Part shown: one piece after another, positions 1 to 7,179 of the stretch
How the letters are laid out: the number at the start of each line of letters is the position of its first letter
How positions within the stretch are numbered: the stretch's first letter is position 1
Assembly: GCA_964493945.1 (NCBI GenBank)
Contig: CAZBQG010000002.1
Location: 1-46,850 of the forward strand
Direction of reading: 5' to 3'
DNA: 46,850 nt
DNA from: CAZBQG01 sp964493945
Lineage (GTDB): Bacteria; Pseudomonadota; Alphaproteobacteria; Rhodospirillales; UBA2165
The notes under the pieces: model-generated
The model's database searches: none
What the model was told of the DNA's origin: nothing
Seen by the model: the letters and a program-made list of their open reading frames with translations, nothing else
Made by a program: the position numbers and the translations under genes

Positions 1-76
1 AGGTCCTAAAAGCATCATCAAGTGAAATCCTGAATGAATAATTAATGGGTCCTGAACCTAGGGGAACGGCGATGCC

Positions 77-402
77 TTATACCAAGCTGCGATAATAATA
101 ACCCACAGGGACGGTTTAGCGAGGTTTTCGGTTAGGAGCGCGCGCTGCGGCGATGCGGCGCATCGCAAAGCGTACGTGACTCAGTCCAAAAACCTCGATA
201 AGCCGCCGTTCGGGTCGCCTATGCGGCCCGTCGGCCGGGGGTCGCGGGGGCGCCCCCCGCATATATGTCCGGGGGGATACCCCCCGGTGGCCCCCCGGGG
301 TCGGAAAGCTTTGCCGATACGCCGCATCACCCGCAGCTTCCCTCCTTACCGACGGGCCGCATAGGAGATCCCTATGGGTCATTATTATCGCAGCTTGGTA
401 TT
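77..402. repeat. Nested inverted-repeat (MITE-like) element overlapping the fabI 3' end
   Basis: The outer arms 77-112 and 368-402 are inverted copies (about 31 of 35 match), beginning ATACCAAGCTGCGATAATAA. Weaker inverted similarity continues inward (left 128-170 against right 309-353). A perfect 17-bp inner inverted repeat lies at 219-235 and 349-365. Further hairpins sit inside: GCGATGC 150-156 with GCATCGC 160-166, and G/C-run palindromes at about 240-300. The right arm supplies the last five codons and the stop of fabI. It encodes no recognisable protein and looks like a non-autonomous or REP/MITE-type repeat. The transcript of the fab operon would enter it, so it may act as a 3'-end structure. 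Bases 1-76 contain no gene I can support. Confidence 0.7.
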
Positions 403-1215
403 AACCGCCTCATCACCGATTTTCGGCATGCCTTTGATGTTGAAGCCGCTATCCACATAGTGGATTTCACCGGTCACGCCGGACGACAGATCGCTCAGCA
501 GATAAAGCGCCGCACCGCCCAATTGATCGAGACTGACGGGACGGCGCAGGGGCGCGTTCTTTTCGCTATAGCCGTAAATTTTTCGGGCACTGCCGATGGC
601 GCTGCCGGCCAGGGTGCGCATGGGGCCGGCGGAAATGGCGTTGACCCTGATCCCTTCGGGCCCAAGATCCACCGCCAGATATTTGACGCTGGTCTCCAGC
701 GCCGCCTTGGCCACGCCCATGACGTTGTAATCGGGCATGACCCGCTGAGCACCAAAATAAGAAAGGGTGAGCAGGCTGCCGCCTCCATCTCCATTCGCTG
801 CCATAAGCGGGCGGGCGAGGCGGGCCAGATGGGTGAAGGAAAAGCATGACACGTGCATGGTGCGGGCAAAATTTCTGGGCGTGGTGTCCAGGAACTTACC
901 ATTGAGTTCGGCCTTGTCGGAAAACGCAATGGCGTGAACCAGGAAATCCAGACTTCCCCAGCTCTCATCCAGGGTCTGGAACAGGGCCTCCATGCTGGCC
1001 ACATCTTCCACGTCGCAAGGCATGACCAGAGAGGCGCCGGCCTTTTCGGCCAGGGGGCGCACCCTTTTTTCCAAAGTCTCACCCTGAAAGGTGAAGGCCA
1101 TCTCGGCACCTTGGGCGGCCAGGGTGCGGGCAATGCCCCAGGCGATGGAATGGTCATTGGCAATACCCATGACCAGGCCCCGTTTGCCCTTCATCAATTG
1201 ATTTTCGTCGCTCAT
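385..1215 (-). CDS. fabI: Enoyl-[acyl-carrier-protein] reductase (NADH) FabI
   Basis: Catalyses the last reduction step of the fatty-acid elongation cycle (trans-2-enoyl-ACP to acyl-ACP) in the cytoplasm. It is an SDR-fold protein of 276 aa, the usual FabI length. The N-terminal nucleotide-binding stretch GIANDHSIAWGIA is present, and the FabI active site is seen as Tyr153 plus Tyr163-x6-Lys170. I chose ATG 1215 because an AGGTG sits 6 bases upstream; an in-frame GTG at 1224 would add three residues. It follows fabB by 45 bases and is the last gene of fabA-fabB-fabI. Its final codons (NTKLR, stop) lie in the right arm of the inverted-repeat element, so the present C-terminus may have been shaped by the repeat. 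Confidence 0.95.
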   Translation of the reverse strand: MSDENQLMKGKRGLVMGIANDHSIAWGIARTLAAQGAEMAFTFQGETLEKRVRPLAEKAGASLVMPCDVEDVASMEALFQTLDESWGSLDFLVHAIAFSDKAELNGKFLDTTPRNFARTMHVSCFSFTHLARLARPLMAANGDGGGSLLTLSYFGAQRVMPDYNVMGVAKAALETSVKYLAVDLGPEGIRVNAISAGPMRTLAGSAIGSARKIYGYSEKNAPLRRPVSLDQLGGAALYLLSDLSSGVTGEIHYVDSGFNIKGMPKIGDEAVNTKLR

Positions 1216-1260
1216 GGCTTGCACCTGCCCGCCCTCTCCCTGGCTCTTAAAGCGGATGAA

Positions 1261-2484
1261 TTATCCGTCTAATTTTTTGAAGACGAGGCTGGCATTGGTC
1301 CCGCCGAACCCGAAACTGTTGGACAGGACGCAATTAAGGGAAATATCGTCCTGGCGCTCAGCCACGATGGGCATGCCATCCGCCGCCGAATCCAGATTGT
1401 CCAGATTGGCCGAGGCACAGACGAAATCGTTTTCCATCATCAAAAGACAATAGATGCTTTCCTGCACACCCGCCGCACCCAATGAATGACCGGTGAGGGA
1501 TTTGGTGGAATTGAACATGGGTATGCGGTTCCGCTCCGCGAATGCTTCGCGCAGTGCGTCCAGCTCCTTGGCATCGCCGATGGGCGTCGAAGTGCCGTGG
1601 GTGTTGATGTAATCCACCGGCTGATCCACATCGCCCAAGGCCATGCGCATGCAGCGAACGGCCCCCTCGCCGGAAGGCTGGACCATGTCATAGCCATCCG
1701 AAGTCGCGCCATATCCGGCCACCTCGGCATAAATCTTGGCACCCCTGACCTTGGCATGTTCCAATTCCTCGACCACCACAACGCCGCCGCCGCCGGCGAT
1801 GACGAACCCGTCCCGGTCCGCATCGAAAGCCCGGGACGCCTTTTCCGGAACATCGTTATATTTGGATGACAAGGCGGGCATGGCATCGAACAGGACCGAC
1901 AAGGTCCAATCCAGTTCCTCGCCACCGCCGGCGAAAACCATATCCTGCTTGCCCCATTGAATAAGCTCTGACGCATTGCCGATGCAGTGGGCACTGGTGG
2001 CGCAGGCCGAACTGATGGAATAATTGACCCCCTTGATGGCAAAGGGCGTGGCCAGGGTGGCCGAATTGGTGCTGGACATGGCACGGGGCACCATGAAGGG
2101 GCCAACACGTTTGGGCTCTTTTTCCCGGGTGATATCCGCCGCCGCCACCACGTTCCGGGTGGAGGGCCCGCCCGAGCCCATGATCAGCCCGGTGCGTTCA
2201 TTGGAGACTTCGCCATCTTCCAGGCCCGCATCGCTGATGGCCTGTTCCATGGCCAGATAATTATAGGCTGCCCCATCGCCCATGAAGCGGCGCAATTTGC
2301 GGTCGACGGCCCCATCCAGATCCAGATCCGGTTTGCCATGCACCTGGGAGCGGAAGCCCAACTCGGCATATTCAGAGCAGTGGCTGATGCCCGAGCGGCC
2401 TGTTTTCAAGGATTCCAGCACCTCGCCCGCATCATTGCCGATGCTGGAAACGATGCCGATCCCGGTTATGACGGCTTTCCTCAC
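1261..2484 (-). CDS. fabB: Beta-ketoacyl-ACP synthase I FabB
   Basis: Condenses malonyl-ACP with acyl-ACP. In the FabA/FabB pathway it extends the cis-3-decenoyl intermediate and so commits carbon to unsaturated fatty acids. The protein is 407 aa with the complete thiolase-fold active site: nucleophile Cys161 in SSACATSAH, His296 in NTHGTS, Lys328 and His333 in STKSLTGHS. The start is GTG with a G-rich Shine-Dalgarno (AAGGGGG) about 7 bases upstream. It lies 22 bases after fabA and 45 before fabI, consistent with one operon. The pairing with FabA, rather than FabF alone, fits FabB. Confidence 0.95.
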   Translation of the reverse strand: MRKAVITGIGIVSSIGNDAGEVLESLKTGRSGISHCSEYAELGFRSQVHGKPDLDLDGAVDRKLRRFMGDGAAYNYLAMEQAISDAGLEDGEVSNERTGLIMGSGGPSTRNVVAAADITREKEPKRVGPFMVPRAMSSTNSATLATPFAIKGVNYSISSACATSAHCIGNASELIQWGKQDMVFAGGGEELDWTLSVLFDAMPALSSKYNDVPEKASRAFDADRDGFVIAGGGGVVVVEELEHAKVRGAKIYAEVAGYGATSDGYDMVQPSGEGAVRCMRMALGDVDQPVDYINTHGTSTPIGDAKELDALREAFAERNRIPMFNSTKSLTGHSLGAAGVQESIYCLLMMENDFVCASANLDNLDSAADGMPIVAERQDDISLNCVLSNSFGFGGTNASLVFKKLDG

Positions 2485-2506
2485 GCCAACCCCCTTAATC
2501 TAATCC

Positions 2507-3055
2507 CTAAAAGTCGTCTGTCGATGTGAAGGTGCCGACACGCAGTTTCGACACCTCATAGACGGCCCGCCCGTCTACTTCCATGCGGCCATTGGCGATG
2601 CCCAGGGACAGCTTGCGCTTGATCACCCGCTGGATGTTCACATGATAGGTCAAAAGTTTGGCGTCCGGCGTCACCTGGCCGGAAAACTTGACCTCGCCCA
2701 CGCCCAGCGCCCGGCCGCGGCCCGGCTGGCCCAACCAGCCCAGATAAAACCCGACCAATTGCCAAAGCGCATCCAACCCAAGACAGCCGGGCATGACCGG
2801 ATCGTTTTCGAAGTGACAATCGAAAAACCAAAGATCGGGCTTGATATCCATCTCGGCCAGGACCTGGCCCTTACCGAATTCACCGCCGGTGGAATTGATT
2901 TCCGTGATCCGGTCGAACATGAGCATGGGCGGCAGGGGAAGTTGGGCATTGCCGGGGCCAAACAGCTTGCCCTGGCCGCAGCCCACCAGTTCCTCATAGG
3001 AGAAACTGTTCTTATCACCAAATGCCAGCCCACCCGGCTGGGCAACGCTTTGCAT
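2507..3055 (-). CDS. fabA: 3-hydroxydecanoyl-ACP dehydratase/isomerase FabA
   Basis: Bifunctional dehydratase and trans-2 to cis-3 isomerase that introduces the double bond in anaerobic-type unsaturated fatty-acid synthesis. Single hot-dog domain of 182 aa. The FabA signature CHFENDPVMPGCLGLDALWQ carries the catalytic His and, 14 residues on, Asp. ATG 3055 is preferred (GGGAA upstream); a TTG two codons earlier is possible. First gene of fabA-fabB-fabI with a candidate promoter at 3085-3113. In many rhizobia a Fur-family gene (irr) precedes fabA; here the upstream neighbour is pnp. Confidence 0.95.
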   Translation of the reverse strand: MQSVAQPGGLAFGDKNSFSYEELVGCGQGKLFGPGNAQLPLPPMLMFDRITEINSTGGEFGKGQVLAEMDIKPDLWFFDCHFENDPVMPGCLGLDALWQLVGFYLGWLGQPGRGRALGVGEVKFSGQVTPDAKLLTYHVNIQRVIKRKLSLGIANGRMEVDGRAVYEVSKLRVGTFTSTDDF

Positions 3056-3084
3056 GGTCAAATTTCCCAGGTCCAGACGTCCAT

Positions 3085-3113
3085 ACTATACCATATATGG
3101 CGGGATTTTGGAA
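3085..3113 (-). promoter_or_regulatory. Candidate fabA promoter with a 10-bp palindrome in the spacer
   Basis: Reading the minus strand: -35-like TTCCAA (3113-3108), 17-bp spacer, -10-like TATAGT (3090-3085), about 30 bases before the fabA start. The spacer carries the perfect palindrome CCATATATGG (3091-3100) directly next to the -10, a classic position for a repressor site. The -35 is weak and no regulator is identified. Confidence 0.4.
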
Positions 3114-3122
3114 AAGGCGAGC

Positions 3123-3149
3123 GGGCCGGCACATTAATTGCGCCGGCCC
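3123..3149 (-). terminator. Possible pnp terminator
   Basis: Perfect 8-bp G/C stem GGGCCGGC/GCCGGCCC with an 11-base loop, starting 13 bases after the pnp stop. On the minus strand it is followed by GCTCGCC and then TTTT, so the T-run is a little far from the stem. It separates pnp from fabA. Confidence 0.4.
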
Positions 3150-3162
3150 ATAAGTTGCCTGC

Positions 3163-5295
3163 CTAGCTGGCCTTCGCCTTGCGGCCACCGTCGGGCAGTT
3201 CCTCGCCGGTAACCTGGTCAACGGCGCGCATGGACAGCTTGACCTTGCCCCGGTCATCGATGCCGATGAGCTTGACCTTGACCATGTCGCCTTCATTGAT
3301 CACGTCGGTGGTCTTTTCGACCCGTTCGGGGCGAAGCTCACTGATATGAACCAGCCCGTCCTTGGCCCCCATGAAATTGACGAAGGCGCCGAAATCGACG
3401 GTCTTGACCACCTTGCCCGTATAGATCATGCCCACTTCGGGCTCGGCGGTGATGCTCTTGATCCAGTTGATGGCCGCGGCCGATGCGGTTTCGTCCACCG
3501 CCGCAACCTTGACCGTACCATCGTCCTCGATATCGATCTTGGCACCGGTTTCCTCGCAAATCTCGCGAATGATCTTACCGCCCGGTCCGATGACTTCCCG
3601 GATCTTGTCCTTGTTGATCTGAATGACCGTAATGCGCGGCGCATTACCGCTGATTTCAGACCTGGACGAAGCCAGGGCATTGGCCATTTCACCCAGAATA
3701 TGGAGCCGTCCGTCCCGGGCCTGGGCCAGGGCGGTTTCCATGATGTCCTTGGTGATGGAGGTGATCTTGATGTCCATCTGCAATGACGTGATGCCGTTTT
3801 CCGTACCGGCCACCTTGAAATCCATATCGCCCAGATGGTCCTCATCGCCCAGAATATCAGACAGAACGGCGATGCCGTCATCCTCCTTGATCAGGCCCAT
3901 GGCGATACCTGCCACCGGACTGGCCAAGGGAACACCCGCATCCATCATGGAAAGGGACGTGCCGCAGACGGTGGCCATGGAGGAGGATCCGTTGGATTCG
4001 GTGATTTCCGAAACGACGCGGATGGTATAGGGAAAATCCTCCTTGCTGGGCATGAGCGGACGGATGGCCCGCCAGGCCAGCTTGCCATGGCCAATTTCGC
4101 GCCGCCCGGGCGAGCGCAAAAAGGACGCCTCGCCCACCGAATAGGGCGGGAAATTATAATGAAGCATGAAATGCTCCCGGTAATCCCCGTCCAGCCCGTC
4201 AATGATCTGCTCATCCTGGCCGGTGCCTAAAGTGGTGACCACCAGGGCCTGGGTTTCGCCCCGGGTAAACAGCGCGCTGCCATGGGTGCGGGGGATGAGC
4301 CCCACCTCGGAAGCGATGGTGCGCACATCGGTGGTGGTGCGCCCGTCGATGCGTTTGCCGGTCTGCAAGATATCCCGGCGCACGATGTGTTTTTCCAGCT
4401 TTTTAATCAGCCCCGAAACCTGGGACTGATCGACGCTGTCATCGCCTTCAAGCTGGGTGGTCAATTCCTTCTTGGCGGCGGAAATCTTGTCCTGGCGCAC
4501 GGATTTTACGGTTTCCCCATAGGCCTGGCGCAGGCTTTCCTCGGCCAGACCGGCGATGCGGGCGGCCAATTCGTCTTCGCCTTCCGGCTTGCTCGGCAGG
4601 TCCCAAGGCTCCTTGGCGCATTTTTCGGCCAGATCAATAATCCCGTCGATGACGGTCTGATTGGCTTCATGGCCGAACATGACGGCGCCCAGCATGACCT
4701 CTTCGCTGAGCTGGCCCGCTTCGGATTCGACCATCAGAACCCCTTCGCGGGTTCCGGCCATGACCAGATTGAGCTCCGATTCGGCCAAATCCTCGACCGT
4801 CGGATTGAGCAGATACTGCCCGTCTTTATATCCCACCCTGGAGGCCCCGATGGGACCCAGGAAGGGCACGCCCGAAAGGGTCAGGGCGACGGAAGCGCCG
4901 ATCAGGGCCACAATGTCCGGATCATTTTCCAGATCATGGGAGAGCACCGTGCAGATCACCTGGGTTTCGTTTTTGAAACCGGGCGCGAACAAGGGCCGGA
5001 TAGGACGGTCAATCAGCCGCGATACCAAGGTCTCCTTTTCGCTGGGACGGCCTTCGCGCTTGAAAAAGCCGCCCGGAATCTTGCCGGCGGCAAAAGTTTT
5101 TTCCTGGTAATTTACGGTCAGGGGGAAAAAATCCAACCCCTCCCTGGCCGATTTTTCGGAAACGGCCGTGCATAGTACTTTTGTTTCGCCGTAGGTGGCC
5201 ATGACGGCACCGCCGGCCTGGCGGGCGATTTTTCCGGTTTCCAAAACCAGAGGGCGTCCGCCCAGATCAAACTCAGCTTTATATTCCTCAAACAT
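3163..5295 (-). CDS. pnp: Polyribonucleotide nucleotidyltransferase (PNPase)
   Basis: Phosphorolytic 3'-5' exoribonuclease of mRNA turnover and a degradosome partner. 710 aa, normal length. Domain order: RNase PH-like 1 (about 10-145), helical linker (about 150-230), RNase PH-like 2 (about 310-540, with the conserved acidic segment SDILGDEDHLGDMDFK), KH (about 555-615, GPGGKII loop), S1 (about 620-690, YTGKVVKTVDFGAFV). The start MFEEYK aligns with the usual alphaproteobacterial N-terminus. It lies 182 bases downstream of rpsO in the conserved rpsO-pnp order. The spacer has a 9-bp long-range stem that may serve leader control. Confidence 0.97.
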   Translation of the reverse strand: MFEEYKAEFDLGGRPLVLETGKIARQAGGAVMATYGETKVLCTAVSEKSAREGLDFFPLTVNYQEKTFAAGKIPGGFFKREGRPSEKETLVSRLIDRPIRPLFAPGFKNETQVICTVLSHDLENDPDIVALIGASVALTLSGVPFLGPIGASRVGYKDGQYLLNPTVEDLAESELNLVMAGTREGVLMVESEAGQLSEEVMLGAVMFGHEANQTVIDGIIDLAEKCAKEPWDLPSKPEGEDELAARIAGLAEESLRQAYGETVKSVRQDKISAAKKELTTQLEGDDSVDQSQVSGLIKKLEKHIVRRDILQTGKRIDGRTTTDVRTIASEVGLIPRTHGSALFTRGETQALVVTTLGTGQDEQIIDGLDGDYREHFMLHYNFPPYSVGEASFLRSPGRREIGHGKLAWRAIRPLMPSKEDFPYTIRVVSEITESNGSSSMATVCGTSLSMMDAGVPLASPVAGIAMGLIKEDDGIAVLSDILGDEDHLGDMDFKVAGTENGITSLQMDIKITSITKDIMETALAQARDGRLHILGEMANALASSRSEISGNAPRITVIQINKDKIREVIGPGGKIIREICEETGAKIDIEDDGTVKVAAVDETASAAAINWIKSITAEPEVGMIYTGKVVKTVDFGAFVNFMGAKDGLVHISELRPERVEKTTDVINEGDMVKVKLIGIDDRGKVKLSMRAVDQVTGEELPDGGRKAKAS

Positions 5296-5396
5296 ATCTT
5301 TCTTCTTTCACATTCCAATCATACAGACATATTTCTCTCACAAACCGCCAAGGCGGCGCGTCCCACCGCCAAGTCCTTTTAAGATACTCGCAAACT

Positions 5397-5445
5397 CCAT
5401 ATCGTTTCGTTACCGCAATGTCTGTTACCGGTCTAGACGATATGG
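5397..5445 (-). promoter_or_regulatory. Long-range stem-loop in the rpsO-pnp spacer
   Basis: CCATATCGT (5397-5405) and ACGATATGG (5437-5445) form a perfect 9-bp stem around a 31-base loop that contains GTTACCG twice. A second, weaker GGCGG/CCGCC stem lies at about 5351-5369. In enterobacteria the pnp leader folds into an RNase III substrate used for autoregulation; a similar role here is inference. Confidence 0.4.
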
Positions 5446-5477
5446 GGAATTTTGGTTCGGCCTTAGGCCCGTCGCGC

Positions 5478-5747
5478 TTATCGGCGCAGACCCAGGCGTT
5501 TGATTAACGAATCGTAACGTTCCGTTTTCTTTCCGTTGACATAATCCAGCAACCGCCGGCGTTGGCCCACCAGAACCAGGAGGCCGCGCCGGGAATGGAA
5601 GTCTTTCTTATGTATTTTCAGATGTTCGGTGAGGTTGTTGATCCGTTCGCTGAGGATCGCAACCTGCACTTCGGGGGAGCCTGTATCGCCTTCCTTGACT
5701 GCGTATTCGGCAATAAGCTCATGTTTGCGTTCAGGCGTAATCGACAT
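5478..5747 (-). CDS. rpsO: 30S ribosomal protein S15
   Basis: Binds 16S rRNA and organises the platform of the 30S subunit. 89 aa, the canonical length. Family features are clear: DTGSPEVQVAILSERI near the N-terminus, HKKDFHSRRGLL in the middle, and the basic end YDSLIKRLGLRR. ATG 5747 gives GGAG six bases upstream, whereas the adjacent ATG at 5750 would sit too close to it. It is 13 bases downstream of truB. Confidence 0.97.
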   Translation of the reverse strand: MSITPERKHELIAEYAVKEGDTGSPEVQVAILSERINNLTEHLKIHKKDFHSRRGLLVLVGQRRRLLDYVNGKKTERYDSLIKRLGLRR

Positions 5748-5760
5748 CATCTACTCCATT

Positions 5761-6687
5761 TCAAAGGTTAAGGACGCGAAATGGACGGACCTCTCCGCCC
5801 TCACAGCGCGCCAACGCCACTGGTTTCCCATCGGCCATGGCACAAACGACTGCACCTTGGTTGATCTTTCCGAGGGGAGTCCTGCGGGCTACCTGCAACA
5901 TGGAAACGGACTGTCCGTGTCTCATGCGGCGGGCTTCATTTTCGGTCAGGGCCAGTGCCGGGATGTCGTCCAGCGCGGTCTCGACCGGCCACAGAATTTC
6001 GTTAACGGGAGCAATATGCCTCAATTCCTCAAGCTTTTCCAGCGAAATCGCATCCGCTTCGCTAAAGGGGCCGACGCGCAAGCGGCGCAATTCCTGGACA
6101 TGGCCGAAGGTTCCCAGATGCAATGCCAGATCGCGCGCCAGGCCCCGCATATAAGTACCCTTGCCGGCGACCGCGTCAAAGACCGCCAGATCGGGGCTGG
6201 AGGCGGAAACCAGATCGAAGCGTTCCACATGGACGGAGCGGGGTTTCAAATTCAGGGGCTTGTCCTGGCGGGCCAGGGCATAGGCCCGCTTGCCGGCCAC
6301 CTTGGCCGCCGAATAATCGGGCGGCACCTGTTCTATATCGCCGGTGAAATTGCCCAATGCCTCTTCGATCTGGGCAGGGCTCGGACGAGCGCCGCTTTCC
6401 GCGGTTATTTTCCCTTCCCGGTCATCGGTGTCGCGCGCTTCGCCCCAACGCAGATGGAAACGGTATTCCTTGACGCCGTCCATAACATAGGAAACGGTTT
6501 TGGTCGCTTCGCCAAAGGCAATGGGCAACAGACCGGTGGCCAGGGGATCCAGGGTTCCGCCATGGCCGGCCTTGGCCGCGTTGAGCATGCGGCGCACCTT
6601 GTTGACAACGCCTGCCGACGTCAGACCGGCCGGCTTGTCTATCACCAGCCAGCCATGAACCGGATCGCCGCGGCGCTTACGCCCCAT
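5761..6687 (-). CDS. truB: tRNA pseudouridine(55) synthase TruB
   Basis: Isomerises U55 in the T-loop of tRNAs. 308 aa. The catalytic Asp is in GHGGTLDPLATGLLPI near residue 50; the N-terminal motif GWLVIDKPAGLTS is present. The frame is open further upstream, but ATG 6687 is preferred because AAGGA precedes it by 8 bases. This start overlaps the rbfA stop by 11 bases, implying coupling. Part of the nusA-infB-rbfA-truB-rpsO-pnp chain. Confidence 0.95.
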   Translation of the reverse strand: MGRKRRGDPVHGWLVIDKPAGLTSAGVVNKVRRMLNAAKAGHGGTLDPLATGLLPIAFGEATKTVSYVMDGVKEYRFHLRWGEARDTDDREGKITAESGARPSPAQIEEALGNFTGDIEQVPPDYSAAKVAGKRAYALARQDKPLNLKPRSVHVERFDLVSASSPDLAVFDAVAGKGTYMRGLARDLALHLGTFGHVQELRRLRVGPFSEADAISLEKLEELRHIAPVNEILWPVETALDDIPALALTENEARRMRHGQSVSMLQVARRTPLGKINQGAVVCAMADGKPVALARCEGGEVRPFRVLNL

Positions 6688-7123
6688 CGCGCGCATCCTT
6701 TTCACTATCAAGGGGCGCTTCATCATCGGGGTGCAGGTCCGCGCTGGCGCCATCCCGGGTCTTGGCCTCATGGATCAGATCACCCATCTGGGCCGCGTAA
6801 TCAAAGCTGTTATCGGCCAGGAATGTAAGCTGGGGGAGATGTTTGAGATGCATGATCCCACCCAGCCGGTGGCGCAAAAAAGACGCTGCCTTTTGCAGGG
6901 GCTCCATGATTTCATCGGCCCCCTCGCCACCCAGCGGTGCGATGAAAACCGCCGCCTTGCGGAGATCAGGGCTGACCGAAACCTCGGTCACGGTCAGGGA
7001 CCGGCCGGCCAGAAGCGGGTCGCGCAATTCGCCCCGCTCCAGAATGCGGGCCAATTGATGGCGCAATTCCTCGCCCACACGCAACTGACGTTGGCTGGAC
7101 GCCCGGTTCTTTCCTTTTTTCAT
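6677..7123 (-). CDS. rbfA: 30S ribosome-binding factor RbfA
   Basis: Small KH-fold protein that binds the 30S subunit and assists 16S rRNA maturation. 148 aa. Core seen in RVGEELRHQLARIL, TVTEVSVSPDLRKAAVFI and RLGGIMHLKHLPQLTFLAD. An acidic tail follows the core, a common alphaproteobacterial feature. ATG 7123 (GGTG upstream) is chosen over a TTG at 7135. It lies 56 bases after infB and overlaps truB. Confidence 0.93.
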   Translation of the reverse strand: MKKGKNRASSQRQLRVGEELRHQLARILERGELRDPLLAGRSLTVTEVSVSPDLRKAAVFIAPLGGEGADEIMEPLQKAASFLRHRLGGIMHLKHLPQLTFLADNSFDYAAQMGDLIHEAKTRDGASADLHPDDEAPLDSEKDARDGA

Positions 7124-7179
7124 AAGCTGCACCAAAGGGTGTCAACACTGGCGCCCCAATCCGGGGACACCAAAGCCGG

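Noticed and set aside
116..382. 88-codon minus-strand ORF and a 62-codon plus-strand ORF inside the inverted-repeat element
   Set aside because: They follow the G/C-rich palindromes, are rich in Pro, Arg and Gly, and show no domain. The longer plus-strand frame from 265 runs antisense through fabI.
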